From Nostoc sp. KVJ3 (GTDB taxonomy: Bacteria > Cyanobacteriota > Cyanobacteriia > Cyanobacteriales > Nostocaceae), in NCBI RefSeq assembly GCF_026127265.1, contig NZ_WWFG01000001.1, forward strand, positions 1,556,501-1,620,500: a DNA stretch of 64,000 nucleotides. Direction: 5' to 3'. Positions 53,142 to 62,202 of the stretch are shown in pieces. Within the stretch, counting starts at the first letter, position 1. The number at the start of each line of letters is the position of its first letter. The position numbers and the translations under genes were made by a program. The notes under the pieces were generated by a model that ran no database searches, had not been told where the DNA came from, and worked only from the letters and a program-made list of their open reading frames with translations.

Positions 53142-53810
53142 TTATCTAACGTTTCTCACTAAAAAATCTGGTTGACCACAACTTTTTTGCGATCGCTTCA
53201 AAATCTCGGCGCTACAAGTACCAGGTTCACCATTTTTAGAATAACAAAAGAAGACTTCTTGCAAAAATCTTCCCGAACCAGAACAAAAAGGTGCTATTCC
53301 ATCGGCAGTAATGTTATTATTCGCACTCACAAAGGAATTTTTAAAATTTGTAGTTGTGGTACGCACGGGTTTATTAGGACGATTATAAGCTGGGGGAATA
53401 GCGATCGCATCTTTTAACTTTTTACTCAATCCCAAGTATTCCGCAGGAGTTTTCCCCGAACAAGTACCATGTTTTTCCCATTCATGATCGTAAAGTTTAT
53501 TACTAGGATACAAATTGGGGAACTGCCGCTTTACTTCCGACGGTAATTTTTGCGTGGAACAATTAGCCGGATAACCAGCTTGGTATTGTGGCCACAAACC
53601 ATGTAGTACAAAACCAAGTTTCTTTCCAGAACCACACTGCTGCTGATCGCGGCTACCGTTTGCTGCACAATAATCTGGCGACCAAGAAAGTGTCAATACA
53701 TAAAAATCAAATTTACCTGGAGTACCGCGATTTTGAGCAATGGCAGCATTAGGTATAAAAAGACTAGTAAATAACAGAGAAGATGCGATGAGAAGTTTCT
53801 TTAATTGCAT
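53142..53810 (-). CDS. Secreted ribonuclease T2 family protein
   Basis: A 222-aa precursor of a non-specific, acid-type endoribonuclease that cleaves RNA through 2',3'-cyclic phosphates. The ATG at 53810 gives a good signal peptide (MQLKKLLIASSLLFTSLF, cleavage near AIAQ). A TTG eight codons upstream is less likely. Both catalytic blocks are intact: CAS I is FVLHGLWPQY (catalytic His) and CAS II is HEWEKHGTC (His, Glu, Lys, His). About eight Cys residues could form disulphides in the periplasm. It is likely a scavenging enzyme for RNA phosphate. A Pit transporter gene lies upstream on the same strand, but a 339-bp gap argues against an operon. Confidence 0.92.
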   Translation of the reverse strand: MQLKKLLIASSLLFTSLFIPNAAIAQNRGTPGKFDFYVLTLSWSPDYCAANGSRDQQQCGSGKKLGFVLHGLWPQYQAGYPANCSTQKLPSEVKRQFPNLYPSNKLYDHEWEKHGTCSGKTPAEYLGLSKKLKDAIAIPPAYNRPNKPVRTTTTNFKNSFVSANNNITADGIAPFCSGSGRFLQEVFFCYSKNGEPGTCSAEILKRSQKSCGQPDFLVRNVR

Positions 53811-53994
53811 AGAATTAGTTTTCTCTAAAATCAAAACACTACGTAAAGTACATTGTTAAGAGTCACGGGTCAAGAATCAGTAATTATTCGTAATTCCTAG
53901 TTCCCAACCTCCAACGAATTTAGAAAAAGCAAATCTTGGTAGGGATTCTGGGATATCCTTAGATCAGTGAAAGATTTGCCAAAATATAGTAAGA

Positions 53995-55161
53995 ATGAAG
54001 CTGGCAGCAAGAGTAAGTCAGGTAACACCTTCATTAACCTTAGCGATCGCAGCCAAGGCTAAGGCACTGAAGGCGGAAGGAATAGATGTTTGTAGTTTTA
54101 GCGCTGGAGAACCAGATTTTGATACCCCAGCGCATATTAAAGCCGCAGCAGTCAAAGCTTTGGAAGAAGGCAAAACCAAATATGGTGCAGCAGCCGGAGA
54201 ACCAAAGTTAAGGGAAGCGATCGCCCATAAGCTTAAAATTGATAATGGTCTTGATTACAAGTCCGAGAATGTCATTGTCACCAATGGCGGAAAGCATTCT
54301 CTGTACAACTTGATAGTGGCGCTAATCGATCCAGGTGATGAGGTCATTATCCCTGCACCCTACTGGCTAAGTTATCCCGAAATGGTGACTTTAGTCGGTG
54401 GAGTATCGGTAATTGTGCCCACAGATGCCACAACGGGTTATAAAATTACTCCCGAACAACTCCGTAAAGCAATCACGCCGAAAACGAAGTTATTTATCCT
54501 CAACTCCCCATCTAACCCCACAGGGATGGTTTACACGCCAGCCGAAATCAAAGCACTGGCGCAGGTAATAGTTGATGCAGATATCTTAGTTGTCTCTGAT
54601 GAGATTTACGAAAAGATTCTCTACGACGGTGCAGAACATATCAGCATCGGTTCGCTAGGGAAGGAAATTTTTGACCGCACTTTGATTAGTAATGGATTTG
54701 CAAAGGCTTATTCCATGACTGGGTGGAGACTTGGTTATTTAGCGGGGCCAGTGGAAATCATTAAAGCCGCGAGTACCATCCAAGGGCATAGTACATCTAA
54801 CGTGTGTACCTTTGCTCAATATGGTGCGATCGCAGCGCTACAAAGTTCCCAAGATTGTGTCGAAGAAATGCGCCAAGCCTTCGCCAAACGCCGACAGGTA
54901 ATGCTAGACAGACTCAACGCCATTCCTGGATTGAGTACCGCCAAACCAGATGGCGCGTTTTATCTGTTCCCTGATATCAGCAAAACCGGTCTAAAATCCC
55001 TAGAATTTTGTGACGCTTTGCTAGAAAAACATCAAGTTGCAGTTATTCCCGGAATTGCTTTTGGCGCTGATGACAATATTCGCCTTTCCTACGCCACAGA
55101 TATGGCGACGATTGAAAAGGGAATGGATCGATTAGAGAAATTTGTCAAGTCACGGATCTAG
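53995..55161 (+). CDS. aspC: Aspartate aminotransferase, class I PLP enzyme
   Basis: A 388-aa pyridoxal-phosphate enzyme that interconverts aspartate and 2-oxoglutarate with oxaloacetate and glutamate. Family motifs are FSAGEPDFDTPAHIK, TNGGKHSLYN, NSPSNPTGMVY, VSDEIYE and the PLP-lysine segment NGFAKAYSMTGWRLGY (Lys237). The C-terminal Arg-binding region is near NIRLSYA. Length fits subgroup I-gamma aspartate transaminases. The start overlaps no repeat and the gene is monocistronic as far as seen. Confidence 0.92.
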   Translation: MKLAARVSQVTPSLTLAIAAKAKALKAEGIDVCSFSAGEPDFDTPAHIKAAAVKALEEGKTKYGAAAGEPKLREAIAHKLKIDNGLDYKSENVIVTNGGKHSLYNLIVALIDPGDEVIIPAPYWLSYPEMVTLVGGVSVIVPTDATTGYKITPEQLRKAITPKTKLFILNSPSNPTGMVYTPAEIKALAQVIVDADILVVSDEIYEKILYDGAEHISIGSLGKEIFDRTLISNGFAKAYSMTGWRLGYLAGPVEIIKAASTIQGHSTSNVCTFAQYGAIAALQSSQDCVEEMRQAFAKRRQVMLDRLNAIPGLSTAKPDGAFYLFPDISKTGLKSLEFCDALLEKHQVAVIPGIAFGADDNIRLSYATDMATIEKGMDRLEKFVKSRI

Positions 55162-55330
55162 TTATAGCAGGAGGGAGGAGGTAAAAGTATTACTATTCCT
55201 AGCTTTCAAAATGTCCTAACCTGTGTGACTACGGCTATAGTTGTCATTTGTAGTTTATGAAGAGAATTTATTAACTCTTCAAATTCTTAACTCCACCTTT
55301 TCGACTCATGAAAGGGTGGAGTTTATTGCA

Positions 55331-55645
55331 ATACGGTTATTTGATGAACATATATAGATCCCAAATCCGCGATAAATCGCCGTCAGGACAAAGGACTAAT
55401 TATTGTAAAGACGGCGATTTATCGCGTCTTTCTTAGAGGCTGTTTGAAAAGTTTTTTTTATACGCCTAACCCTTGGAGATCCCCCTAAATCCCCCTTAAA
55501 AAGGGGGACTTTGATTCTTCCCCCTTTTTAAGGGGGTTAGGGGGATCAACTAGTGCCTAAAATCACAGCCAAATACTTGTTCATTCAACCTCTCTCTCAT
55601 CGCGTCTCTCTCATCGCGTCTCTTGCCTTAACCCAACAGTATTGG
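55331..55645. repeat. Dispersed 120-bp repeat interrupted by an A-type MITE
   Basis: The left part 55331-55432 matches 33380-33480 (AGATCCCAAATCCGCGATAA, GACGGCGATTTATCGCGTCT). The right part CTTGCCTTAACCCAACAGTA (from about 55622) continues the same match. Between them sits the MITE, followed by a short ATCGCGTCTCTCTC duplication. Confidence 0.8.
55433..55593. mobile_element. A-type MITE inserted in a repeat
   Basis: The ends TTAGAGGCTGTTTGAAAAG and TTCATTCAACCTCT are inverted. The core has CCCCCTTAAAAAGGGGG palindromes. It splits the 120-bp repeat that is intact at 33361-33490. Confidence 0.8.
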
Positions 55646-55813
55646 AGTTTATTGTATTTTTGAAACATTCTATTGAATCAATATTAGACAATCCTAAATA
55701 ATCGATATAATTCGTAAGACAGCTATAAGTATCTTTACTAGTTATTGCGTCGTCTACTCTACCTGTATTGTTACAACCAGCTTAGGATAGACTAAAAGTA
55801 CTTTTTGCGAAAA

Positions 55814-56029
55814 ATGGTAGAAAAAATCACAGCTGTGTTTAATGGCAAAGTCTTCTATCCGGCTGAACCGATCGCACTGCCAATCAATACCCGCGTGCGA
55901 ATCAGTATCGAAATTTTACCGCCTAGCGAACATGAAACGGTATCATTTCTGCAAACGGCGCGATCGCTCAACTTAGATGGGCCAGCTGATTGGTCTACCA
56001 ATATAGATAAATATTTGTACAGTAAGTAA
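55814..56029 (+). CDS. Antitoxin of a PIN-type toxin-antitoxin pair
   Basis: A 71-aa protein from the ATG at 55814 (MVEKITAVFNGKVFYPAEPI). The N-terminal beta-rich region GKVFYPAEPIALPINTRVRI resembles AF2212/DUF104-type antitoxins, and the C-terminal part is a probable toxin-binding tail ending DKYLYSK. The PIN-domain gene starts 7 bp after the stop, so the pair is an operon. An in-frame TTG at 55805 is a less likely start. In such pairs the antitoxin usually blocks the toxin and represses its own promoter. No operator was identified. Confidence 0.8.
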   Translation: MVEKITAVFNGKVFYPAEPIALPINTRVRISIEILPPSEHETVSFLQTARSLNLDGPADWSTNIDKYLYSK

Positions 56030-56036
56030 ATTTTCC

Positions 56037-56462
56037 ATGCATTCTGAAGTCTTTCTTGATACATCATTTGCCATTGCTTTATCTGCACCGAGCGATCGCT
56101 TGCATGACCGAGCCTTACATCTGGCTAAAATGTTACAAGCGGCAGAAACTCGTTTGGTGACAACACAGGCGGTAATGTTGGAAATTGGCAATGCCTTATC
56201 CCAACAACCTTATCGTCAGGCGGCAATTATATTATTAAATTCTCTAGTAGCTGACTCGAAAGTAGAAATTGTCCCCCTCTCCCAAGAACTCTACGAACGT
56301 GCTTTTGAACTATATCGCGAACAAACTAAAAGAGAATGGGGATTTGTGGATTGTGTATCTTTTATTGTGATGGAATATAGCGGAATCACTGAAGCACTAA
56401 CTGCTGATGAGCATTTTCAACAAGCGGGTTTTCGGGCATTACTGCGAGAAAATTTGCCTTAA
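56037..56462 (+). CDS. PIN-domain (VapC-like) toxin ribonuclease
   Basis: A 141-aa PIN-domain protein, probably an RNA endonuclease toxin. The acidic metal-binding residues are present: Asp8 in EVFLDTSF, Glu in VMLEIGNAL, Asp in WGFVDCVSF and Asp in LTADEHF. The length is typical of VapC proteins. It lies 7 bp downstream of its likely antitoxin, which is the classical order. The downstream spacer carries a small MITE. Both genes appear intact. Confidence 0.88.
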   Translation: MHSEVFLDTSFAIALSAPSDRLHDRALHLAKMLQAAETRLVTTQAVMLEIGNALSQQPYRQAAIILLNSLVADSKVEIVPLSQELYERAFELYREQTKREWGFVDCVSFIVMEYSGITEALTADEHFQQAGFRALLRENLP

Positions 56463-56484
56463 GATTGAAAATGGGGAATTGGGG

Positions 56485-56593
56485 GCGTTGCTGAATCGAG
56501 GTATGAACTTGAATGTAGAGACGTAAAATTTTCTTCTCTACAAGGATTTTTCACCGCAATGCACAATCGTTTTCATACCGTAATCGGCAACGC
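56485..56593. mobile_element. Small MITE-like element with imperfect inverted ends
   Basis: It starts GGCGTTGCTGAATCGAGGTA and ends TACCGTAATCGGCAACGCC. The left three quarters match the repeat at 41258-41335 in inverse orientation. The inner palindrome is slightly mutated here (TTTTCTTCTCTAC). Confidence 0.7.
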
Positions 56594-56660
56594 CGGAATT
56601 GGGAATTGCTTATTTAGAAATGATATCATCTCCGCTTGATTGCTTATTAAACCCGAAGAA

Positions 56661-56684
56661 CCCCTCCCCGCAAGCGGGGAGGGG
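56661..56684. repeat. CCCCTCCCCGC hairpin
   Basis: CCCCTCCCCGC pairs perfectly with GCGGGGAGGGG around two or three bases. It is a strong stand-alone hairpin in the spacer between the toxin and phosphoesterase genes. No T run follows. Confidence 0.7.
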
Positions 56685-56783
56685 TATGGGTAATTTGGCG
56701 CACATGATATGACTAATAACTAACGACAATTAAATATTTCGTTACAATCAGCGTGTGCATTAGGCATTCAAGAGTTATCAGCC

Positions 56784-58355
56784 ATGAAATTGATTTCCGA
56801 TCCACCGATTCCTGTGAAAATCCAAAAAATGAAGGAACGGGTGCGGTGGATGCATCCAAGTTTTGTGCAACGGGGAATTGACCAAACCAGCATGGTTATT
56901 GACGATCGCAGGGAAGATAGTCCAGAATTTTCCTTTATGGTGATTGGTGATTCTGGTACTCAATCCCATTATCGACACCACCCCCAGCGAAAAGTTGCCG
57001 AATTGATGCTGCCTCACCGAGATGATTGCAGTTTTGTGTTGCACACAGGCGATGTAATCTATGTGGTTGGTTCCCAAGAATATTATTCAACAAACTTTAT
57101 TGAACCTTACCGGGAATTTCTTGTCGGTGGCGACAACCCGAAAAGCATTCTCTACGATCGCATGGTGTTTAATCTGCCGTTCTTGCCAGTACCTGGTAAT
57201 CATGATTACTATGATGTACCCTTGATGTATCGTTTATTGACTGGAACAACATCTTCATTACGTCGCCTGTTCCGCTACAAAGATATCGAGATCGGCTGGC
57301 ATGGATCGTATCAAGGAAATGCTTATGCACGAGCATTTATGGATTATACCCAAGCGATCGCTTCCCCACAAGAATTAGAACGTCATTTAGATCGACACTA
57401 TACTGCTAAAACTGACACAGGGCGGTGTTTGCGTTATGAACCCGGACAGTTTACCCGTTTACCCAATCGCTATTACACCTTTCGTTATGGCGGGATTGAC
57501 TTTTTCGCACTGGATTCTAATACTTTTAATACACCATCACCTTTACCTGCAACTCAAGAGGGAGAAATTTATCGCCGGGAATTGCAAAAGCGTCGCCAGG
57601 AAATAGATCGAGAAGAATTGCAGATTTTGGGAATATGCGATCGCCTCAACCCAGATAAACCTGCCGAAGCGGAACAACTTGATGAACTTAGCGCCAAATT
57701 AGATCAAATAGACGAGATCAAAATCGATATTGAAAAACAATTGGCATCTCAGAAAATGGCTGCGATCGATTTTGAACAACTTGAATGGTTGCGAAGCAGA
57801 CTAATCGAATCTTGGAACACCTCAGAAGTGCGTGGACGTGTCATCTTTTTCCACCATCCACCTTACGTTACTGAGGCTACTAAGTGGAATCAGGCACAAA
57901 CCTTAGCGGTTCGCCATCGTTTGCGCTGGGTGTTTGAACAAGTAGCAGAAACTCTTGGTTCTCTAATTAAAGAACGTCCCATAGTCGATTTGATTTTAAA
58001 TGGTCACGCCCACTGTTTGGAGCATCTTTGCACAACTGATACCGGATTTGCTGACTCTCACATTAACTGTATTATCTCTGGTGGTAGTGGTCATCGTCCC
58101 CGCTATCAACGGCGAGAGGGAACTGAATTGATGGAGATTTTTACAGAAATTGCAGGTAAACCGACTCGGAAAGTTGCTGATTCAATGCTTTTTGTGGGTC
58201 GTCATGATTACAATTTCCAGAATCGGCGGCCTTACTCATGTGTGCGGATTGATGTTTTGGATGGTAGCCCGCCCAAGTTTATCATCAGACCACTGGTTAC
58301 TGAACGGGTTGAAGATGAGTGGTGTAACCGCGAACTTGAACCTTTTATGATTTAA
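56784..58355 (+). CDS. Large metallophosphoesterase
   Basis: A 523-aa calcineurin-like phosphoesterase, cytoplasmic as judged by the lack of a signal peptide. The five metal-binding blocks are visible: GDSGTQSH, TGDVIYVVG, PGNHDYYDVP, FFHHPPY and NGHAHCLEHL. A charged helical insert (about residues 260-330, RRELQKRRQEIDREELQIL and following) is unusual and may form a coiled coil. The substrate is unknown; members hydrolyse phosphomono- or diesters. The ATG at 56784 has no strong ribosome binding site. Confidence 0.88.
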   Translation: MKLISDPPIPVKIQKMKERVRWMHPSFVQRGIDQTSMVIDDRREDSPEFSFMVIGDSGTQSHYRHHPQRKVAELMLPHRDDCSFVLHTGDVIYVVGSQEYYSTNFIEPYREFLVGGDNPKSILYDRMVFNLPFLPVPGNHDYYDVPLMYRLLTGTTSSLRRLFRYKDIEIGWHGSYQGNAYARAFMDYTQAIASPQELERHLDRHYTAKTDTGRCLRYEPGQFTRLPNRYYTFRYGGIDFFALDSNTFNTPSPLPATQEGEIYRRELQKRRQEIDREELQILGICDRLNPDKPAEAEQLDELSAKLDQIDEIKIDIEKQLASQKMAAIDFEQLEWLRSRLIESWNTSEVRGRVIFFHHPPYVTEATKWNQAQTLAVRHRLRWVFEQVAETLGSLIKERPIVDLILNGHAHCLEHLCTTDTGFADSHINCIISGGSGHRPRYQRREGTELMEIFTEIAGKPTRKVADSMLFVGRHDYNFQNRRPYSCVRIDVLDGSPPKFIIRPLVTERVEDEWCNRELEPFMI

Positions 58356-58904
58356 ACAGGAATATGTAGCGTTTTTCAGGTAAGAGTGTTCCAAAAAATA
58401 AATGACCCAAAACCAGTCGTTGCGAGCGAAGCGAAGCGTCTCGTAGAGAAGCGAAGCAATCCCAAGGGCTGCGATCGCTTCACTCCGTACCCTTCTCCTT
58501 CGGAGACGCTATTCGCGTTCGGGTTCTCCAACGGAGTACACAATGACAAGTGTTTAACCGGACATCATATAAGTAGTCAGACGGAATTAATTACACAATG
58601 TCATTGCAAGCAAACTGGCATAGCGTTCACAGAAAGTAGCGTCTATTGCTCCTGAGATAGAGATTAGGATCTCAAGTCAAGGCATTATGTCATCATAAAT
58701 TTAATTTATCTTTTTAAGAATAAAGACTATTTGATTTTATTCCCCAAGTCGCTTTATCCTGAAATCAGCAAACTATACACTGTAAGGAACTTCCAAATTA
58801 AAAAACATCCAAAATTTCATACAACAATCCTCTCCCTTCTCCATTTCTCTGTGCCCTCTGCGCCTCTGCGGTTCGTTATCAGACCCAAAACAAGTGTAAC
58901 GATC
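58356..58904. repeat. Spacer with a B-element end and CATTGCGAG-type repeats
   Basis: A third copy of the B-element left end begins at 58385 (AGAGTGTTCCAAAAAATAAA). It is followed by a GCGAAGCGAAGCGTCTCG block and a CTCCTTCGGAGACGC stretch to about 58555. CTCTGCGCCTCTGCGGTTCG (58857-58876) is another common cyanobacterial spacer motif, also near 43185-43206. No gene was seen. Confidence 0.65.
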
Positions 58905-59210
58905 GTGAAACTTTTCCAAATCACTCTCGTGGTCTTAGTACTTTTAATCAACTTAGTAATTGCTTTCCCCTCTTGGGCAGAAAAAGCGCCTAATTTAACT
59001 AGCAATCCTGACCATTTTCAAGTAGGGCAAAAAGTCATTTGGCTTTACAAAGCTCGTGCGGATTCTAGCAATATCCAAAGAATCCCCGCTGAAGTAGTCC
59101 AGTTAAGTTCCAAGCAAGTGCAAATCAAGGTGTACAAAGATAATCACGAATTTGTTAATCGTTGGGTTAATCCAAACAAGCTGGAGAATTCACCAAAAGT
59201 TAAAGGTTGA
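58905..59210 (+). CDS. Small exported protein, unknown function
   Basis: A 101-aa protein from the GTG at 58905, chosen because it gives an immediate signal peptide (KLFQITLVVLVLLINLVIAF, cleavage near WAE). The frame is open back to 58731, but that part lies in spacer repeats and lacks a good start. The mature part is small and basic, with FQVGQKVIWLYKARADSSNI followed by AEVVQLSSKQVQIKVYKDNH. This suggests an SH3-like beta barrel. Function is unknown. Confidence 0.65.
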   Translation: MKLFQITLVVLVLLINLVIAFPSWAEKAPNLTSNPDHFQVGQKVIWLYKARADSSNIQRIPAEVVQLSSKQVQIKVYKDNHEFVNRWVNPNKLENSPKVKG

Positions 59211-59253
59211 AAGTAGGTAAATTTCCGCCACAGGGTAATATTCCTCAACCATG

Positions 59254-60180
59254 TTATTTTTTGTAAATCAAAAAAACTGAACCAATCGGCCCAAGATTTT
59301 CTACATAAGTTTTCTGATTATAATTCAATCCTGGAGACATCCCTCCATCAAATAAAATTCCTTCTTGAATCTTACCTAAACAGTTATTGCTCGCAATACC
59401 TTCTAGGACATTATCAAACATATCTGGTAGTAATTCTTGATTAAGTTGAGATAATTCAATCTCTGAATTAGCTTTCAAGTCATTAACTAATAGTATTACA
59501 TAGCCTCGATCGGTGATAGCTGCCAGAGAGCGATTAGTTGCATTTTTACAAGCAAATTCTCCCAAGTCTTGACAAATATTCTTAAACTTACCCTGACGGT
59601 AGAATCTGCCATTACCACCCACTAAATTGTAATTGAGAATATCGCTATTTCTTCTACCAGCCTGGATAGTAGCCTGTCGCTGGCTGGGTGTACCTCCTGA
59701 TATGCCAAAAGAAGAACGTTTATTTTTAAATGCTCCTGAATACTCTACGCCACGAGAAATATTTAAGCCTTGTGGTTTATTATCAGTACCTATATAGTCG
59801 GCATTAATTGCGGCAATGGGTAGCTGTCCATTTAATTTGGCATTCTCATCACTGATGAGTTCATGAAACTGTTTTGGGATGTATTCTTTACGGAGTTTAC
59901 CTTTAGCATCTTTGGCGTAGAGTTTATGAGATAGACCAACATTAACTTTGAAATCTAATTCTGGTGATTTGGGATTAAGAATAATCACATTATTAATACC
60001 TCTGGGATTTTTTTTACCTTGATTATTGGTTTTAAAAAAATCAATACTAAATTTAGCATCTTTGCCAGGGCAAGTTTTAGATACTTTTGAGATTGAATTT
60101 GCTTCAATTTCTTGACAACCTGATAATAGGCTTGCACCAATTATCAAGATAAATAACAAAAATAATTTCTTGGTTGACAT
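59254..60180 (-). CDS. Phosphodiester glycosidase-like (NAGPA-type) lipoprotein
   Basis: A 308-aa precursor with a lipoprotein signal (FILIIGASLLSGC, lipid Cys at about 22). It would be anchored at the membrane facing the periplasm. The domain resembles the NAGPA/DUF2233 phosphodiester glycosidase family. Stretches typical of it are AAINADYIG, SFGISGG, AAITDRGYVILLV and the C-terminal GILFDGGMSPGL (the DGG-S motif). The physiological substrate is unknown. It lies downstream of the DUF4912 gene on the same strand, but a strong terminator separates them. Confidence 0.82.
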   Translation of the reverse strand: MSTKKLFLLFILIIGASLLSGCQEIEANSISKVSKTCPGKDAKFSIDFFKTNNQGKKNPRGINNVIILNPKSPELDFKVNVGLSHKLYAKDAKGKLRKEYIPKQFHELISDENAKLNGQLPIAAINADYIGTDNKPQGLNISRGVEYSGAFKNKRSSFGISGGTPSQRQATIQAGRRNSDILNYNLVGGNGRFYRQGKFKNICQDLGEFACKNATNRSLAAITDRGYVILLVNDLKANSEIELSQLNQELLPDMFDNVLEGIASNNCLGKIQEGILFDGGMSPGLNYNQKTYVENLGPIGSVFLIYKK

Positions 60181-60188
60181 AGTTATAC

Positions 60189-60218
60189 AAAAAAACCGCT
60201 ACAGAATTACTATAGCGG
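60189..60218 (-). terminator. Rho-independent terminator after the DUF4912 gene
   Basis: On the minus strand CCGCTA pairs with TAGCGG around an 11-nt loop, followed at once by TTTTTTT. It sits 47 bp after the stop of the gene at 60265 and just before the start of the lipoprotein gene, so the latter needs its own promoter or read-through. Confidence 0.8.
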
Positions 60219-60264
60219 GGAATAATTTAAAATTTCAGTCTGCAATTAATCTGATAACGAAAAC

Positions 60265-61521
60265 TTAAGAGAACCATTCTAAAACAGCGTCTTCTTTGGT
60301 GTTAGTATTTCGAGATGGTGTCTCACGATTAAATTTCATCTGAATTGATCGGGTTTGCTCACCATCAGCAGCTACAGCCAAAATCGGATAGTCGATTAAA
60401 CCATCTTGGAAGGACATCTGGAAGCGGAATGTTCCATCTGGATTTAGCTGAATTGGACGGCCGCCAATGGTTACGGTAGCGTCGGGTTCGGTTGCACCGT
60501 AAACTATCAACTCAGCATCGGCAATTAACCAGAACTTGCGCGGACGAACGGGTACGGCTGAAGCAGAGAAGCCAACACCTGACATTCCTGCACCGGAAGC
60601 GGTTAAGCCAGACACGGTGGGAACTGCCCACATACCCACACCAGAGGGGAAAATGTAAGAGCTAAGGGCTTGTTCTGGACTTGGTACTTGGTGTTGCGAA
60701 CCGAAGATAGAACCAGCAACCCGTAGTCCTTCGGCAGATTCGGCCAAACCAAATATTTGGTCGTAGATAGGATTGCCGTTGGTATTCACAGCGTTACCAT
60801 TGGTGGTAGCTGTAGCTGCAATCTTCTTGGCGGGGGGAACCAGTTCATACTGAGTCTTACCACGCAAATCTTCTTCAAAGTTGACAGTGATGAAGACATC
60901 TTCAATCCAGTCAGAAGGATAGACGGGAGGAATATGGACTCTAGCAGAACGAGCTAGTACTAACCAGCGACCATCAGCAGCACGATAGCCGATATCTATC
61001 ACATAATCGCGATCGCTAACTGGAACTGGTAGATACCATTCTCTAGCTAGTTCATCAGCAGGATATTCTTGAATGCTGTGGGGACTTTGGTATTCGATAT
61101 TAATATCGGTGACATCATAAATTCGCAGTGCGAGTTGTTGTCCCCCTTGGCGACGCAGTTCCTCTTTATCTTCATTGGGAATATCCCAGTAAGTGTAAGC
61201 CCACTGAGGATCGCGTGGCAAGAGGACAATCCGGCTTTCACCATAGCCAGAGGGCAAATCTGCGAGTCCTTCATCAACATCAGCTAGAGATCCACCTGTA
61301 CGATCTTCCTGACCTAATTCAAACTTAGCAGCTTCCACGGTTTCCTGTGCCTCCAATGAACGAGATGGACTGAGCAAAGTTTTGCTGCGCTGGACTTCTA
61401 AAATTGATGCCAGCAATTGTGATTTACGCATTCGGCTATAGCGAGAGATGCTATATTCGCTGGCAACTCTGCGGAGTTGCCGTAAGGTCATCTCTTCTAG
61501 TGGCGGGCGTTCTTTTGCCAT
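60265..61521 (-). CDS. DUF4912 protein with N-terminal SAP/Rho-N-like domain
   Basis: A 418-aa protein. The N-terminal 45 residues (EEMTLRQLRRVASEYSISRY and SRMRKSQLLASI) look like a SAP or Rho-N helical nucleic-acid-binding module. The DUF4912 region follows at about 100-210, with VLLPRDPQWAYTYWDIPNED and VDIGYRAADGRWLVLA-like strands. A low-complexity Gly/Ala/Ser region precedes a C-terminal beta-sandwich-like segment (ELIVYGATEPDATVTIGGRP). No signal peptide was seen. Function is unknown. Its 5' side is a long repeat-containing spacer. Confidence 0.82.
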   Translation of the reverse strand: MAKERPPLEEMTLRQLRRVASEYSISRYSRMRKSQLLASILEVQRSKTLLSPSRSLEAQETVEAAKFELGQEDRTGGSLADVDEGLADLPSGYGESRIVLLPRDPQWAYTYWDIPNEDKEELRRQGGQQLALRIYDVTDINIEYQSPHSIQEYPADELAREWYLPVPVSDRDYVIDIGYRAADGRWLVLARSARVHIPPVYPSDWIEDVFITVNFEEDLRGKTQYELVPPAKKIAATATTNGNAVNTNGNPIYDQIFGLAESAEGLRVAGSIFGSQHQVPSPEQALSSYIFPSGVGMWAVPTVSGLTASGAGMSGVGFSASAVPVRPRKFWLIADAELIVYGATEPDATVTIGGRPIQLNPDGTFRFQMSFQDGLIDYPILAVAADGEQTRSIQMKFNRETPSRNTNTKEDAVLEWFS

Positions 61522-61983
61522 TAATTTGGCCTCCAGTAGTGTAAGCGGTAAATGATTTCCCCTGGTTAAAGAATGCTATATAAAATGTCATCCATTCCAG
61601 ATGAATTTCTTATTCCTGACTCCTGGTTTTGCCCAGTTTTAAGTTTTTTAATCTGTTTTTAAATTGAGGTCGATTCCTTGCAATTCTTAAGTTATGCCAA
61701 TTAGCATTTCTTTGGGATCGCAGGAGTTTTGTTTGTTAAGTTCATATTAACCACTAAGCATATCTAGGGATCAAGTGGTTCCAATAGGTTTTTTGCCTGT
61801 ATTACGAATTTATAAGCCTTTCTGGGATCAATTTGTCATGAAATCATAACATTGCTAGTTAGCTTGGCGTTGGGAGATGGCAAATATATCAAGGTTTAAT
61901 GACATTAAACCTTGGGAATTGAAATTTTCCCATCTCCTTTATCTACTCAACGAAGAGGTAGGGGGAAGGGGGCTCTTCGCTGG

Positions 61984-62096
61984 GGGAAATGACCCCAACC
62001 AAGAGCCGTGGAGCGGAGCGGAACATGGGTCTGAGTCCCCCAATAAGAGTTAAGTGGTTCTCGTTCAGGTGGGGTCGAATCCCCCTTTCTGTTCCT
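61984..62096. repeat. About 110-bp dispersed repeat shared with unit D
   Basis: It contains GGGGGAAATGACCCC, GTGGAGCGGAGCGGAAC, GTTAAGTGGTTCTCGT and GGTGGGGTCGAATCCCCC. The last resembles a tRNA T-arm hairpin, but no full tRNA cloverleaf is present. The reverse complement of 17140-17250 matches it. Confidence 0.8.
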
Positions 62097-62103
62097 TCTC
62101 CCC

Positions 62104-62145
62104 TGCTCCCTGCTCCCTGCTCCCTGCTCCCTGCTCCCTGCTCCC
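62104..62145. repeat. Six tandem TGCTCCC heptamers
   Basis: TGCTCCC is repeated six times without a break. This is a short tandem repeat typical of Nostoc-like genomes, with related G-rich copies at 17107-17130 and 51220-51262. Confidence 0.95.
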
Positions 62146-62165
62146 TTGCCTCTTTTTCAATTCCT

Positions 62166-62193
62166 GTAGAGACGCGATTAATCGCGTCTCTAC
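62166..62193. repeat. Intergenic GTAGAGACGCG palindrome
   Basis: GTAGAGACGCGATT and AATCGCGTCTCTAC are perfect inverted arms. This is the intergenic counterpart of the palindromes inside units B, C and D. It ends about 10 bp from the pyrR stop. Confidence 0.9.
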
Positions 62194-62202
62194 GCCTAAT
62201 TT

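Larger units (their letters stand above)
61522..62202. other. Spacer with a large dispersed repeat and heptamers
   Basis: No gene recognised. Contents include an ATTAAACCTTG-type stretch near 61896-61914, a block at 61984-62096 homologous to the insertion in unit D, six TGCTCCC heptamers (62104-62145) and a GTAGAGACGCGAT / ATCGCGTCTCTAC palindrome (62166-62193). Confidence 0.75.

Noticed and set aside
61984..62096. tRNA gene suggested by a T-arm-like GGGGTCGAATCCCC
   Set aside because: No acceptor stem, anticodon arm or CCA-proximal pairing could be built, and the block recurs inside a coding sequence.
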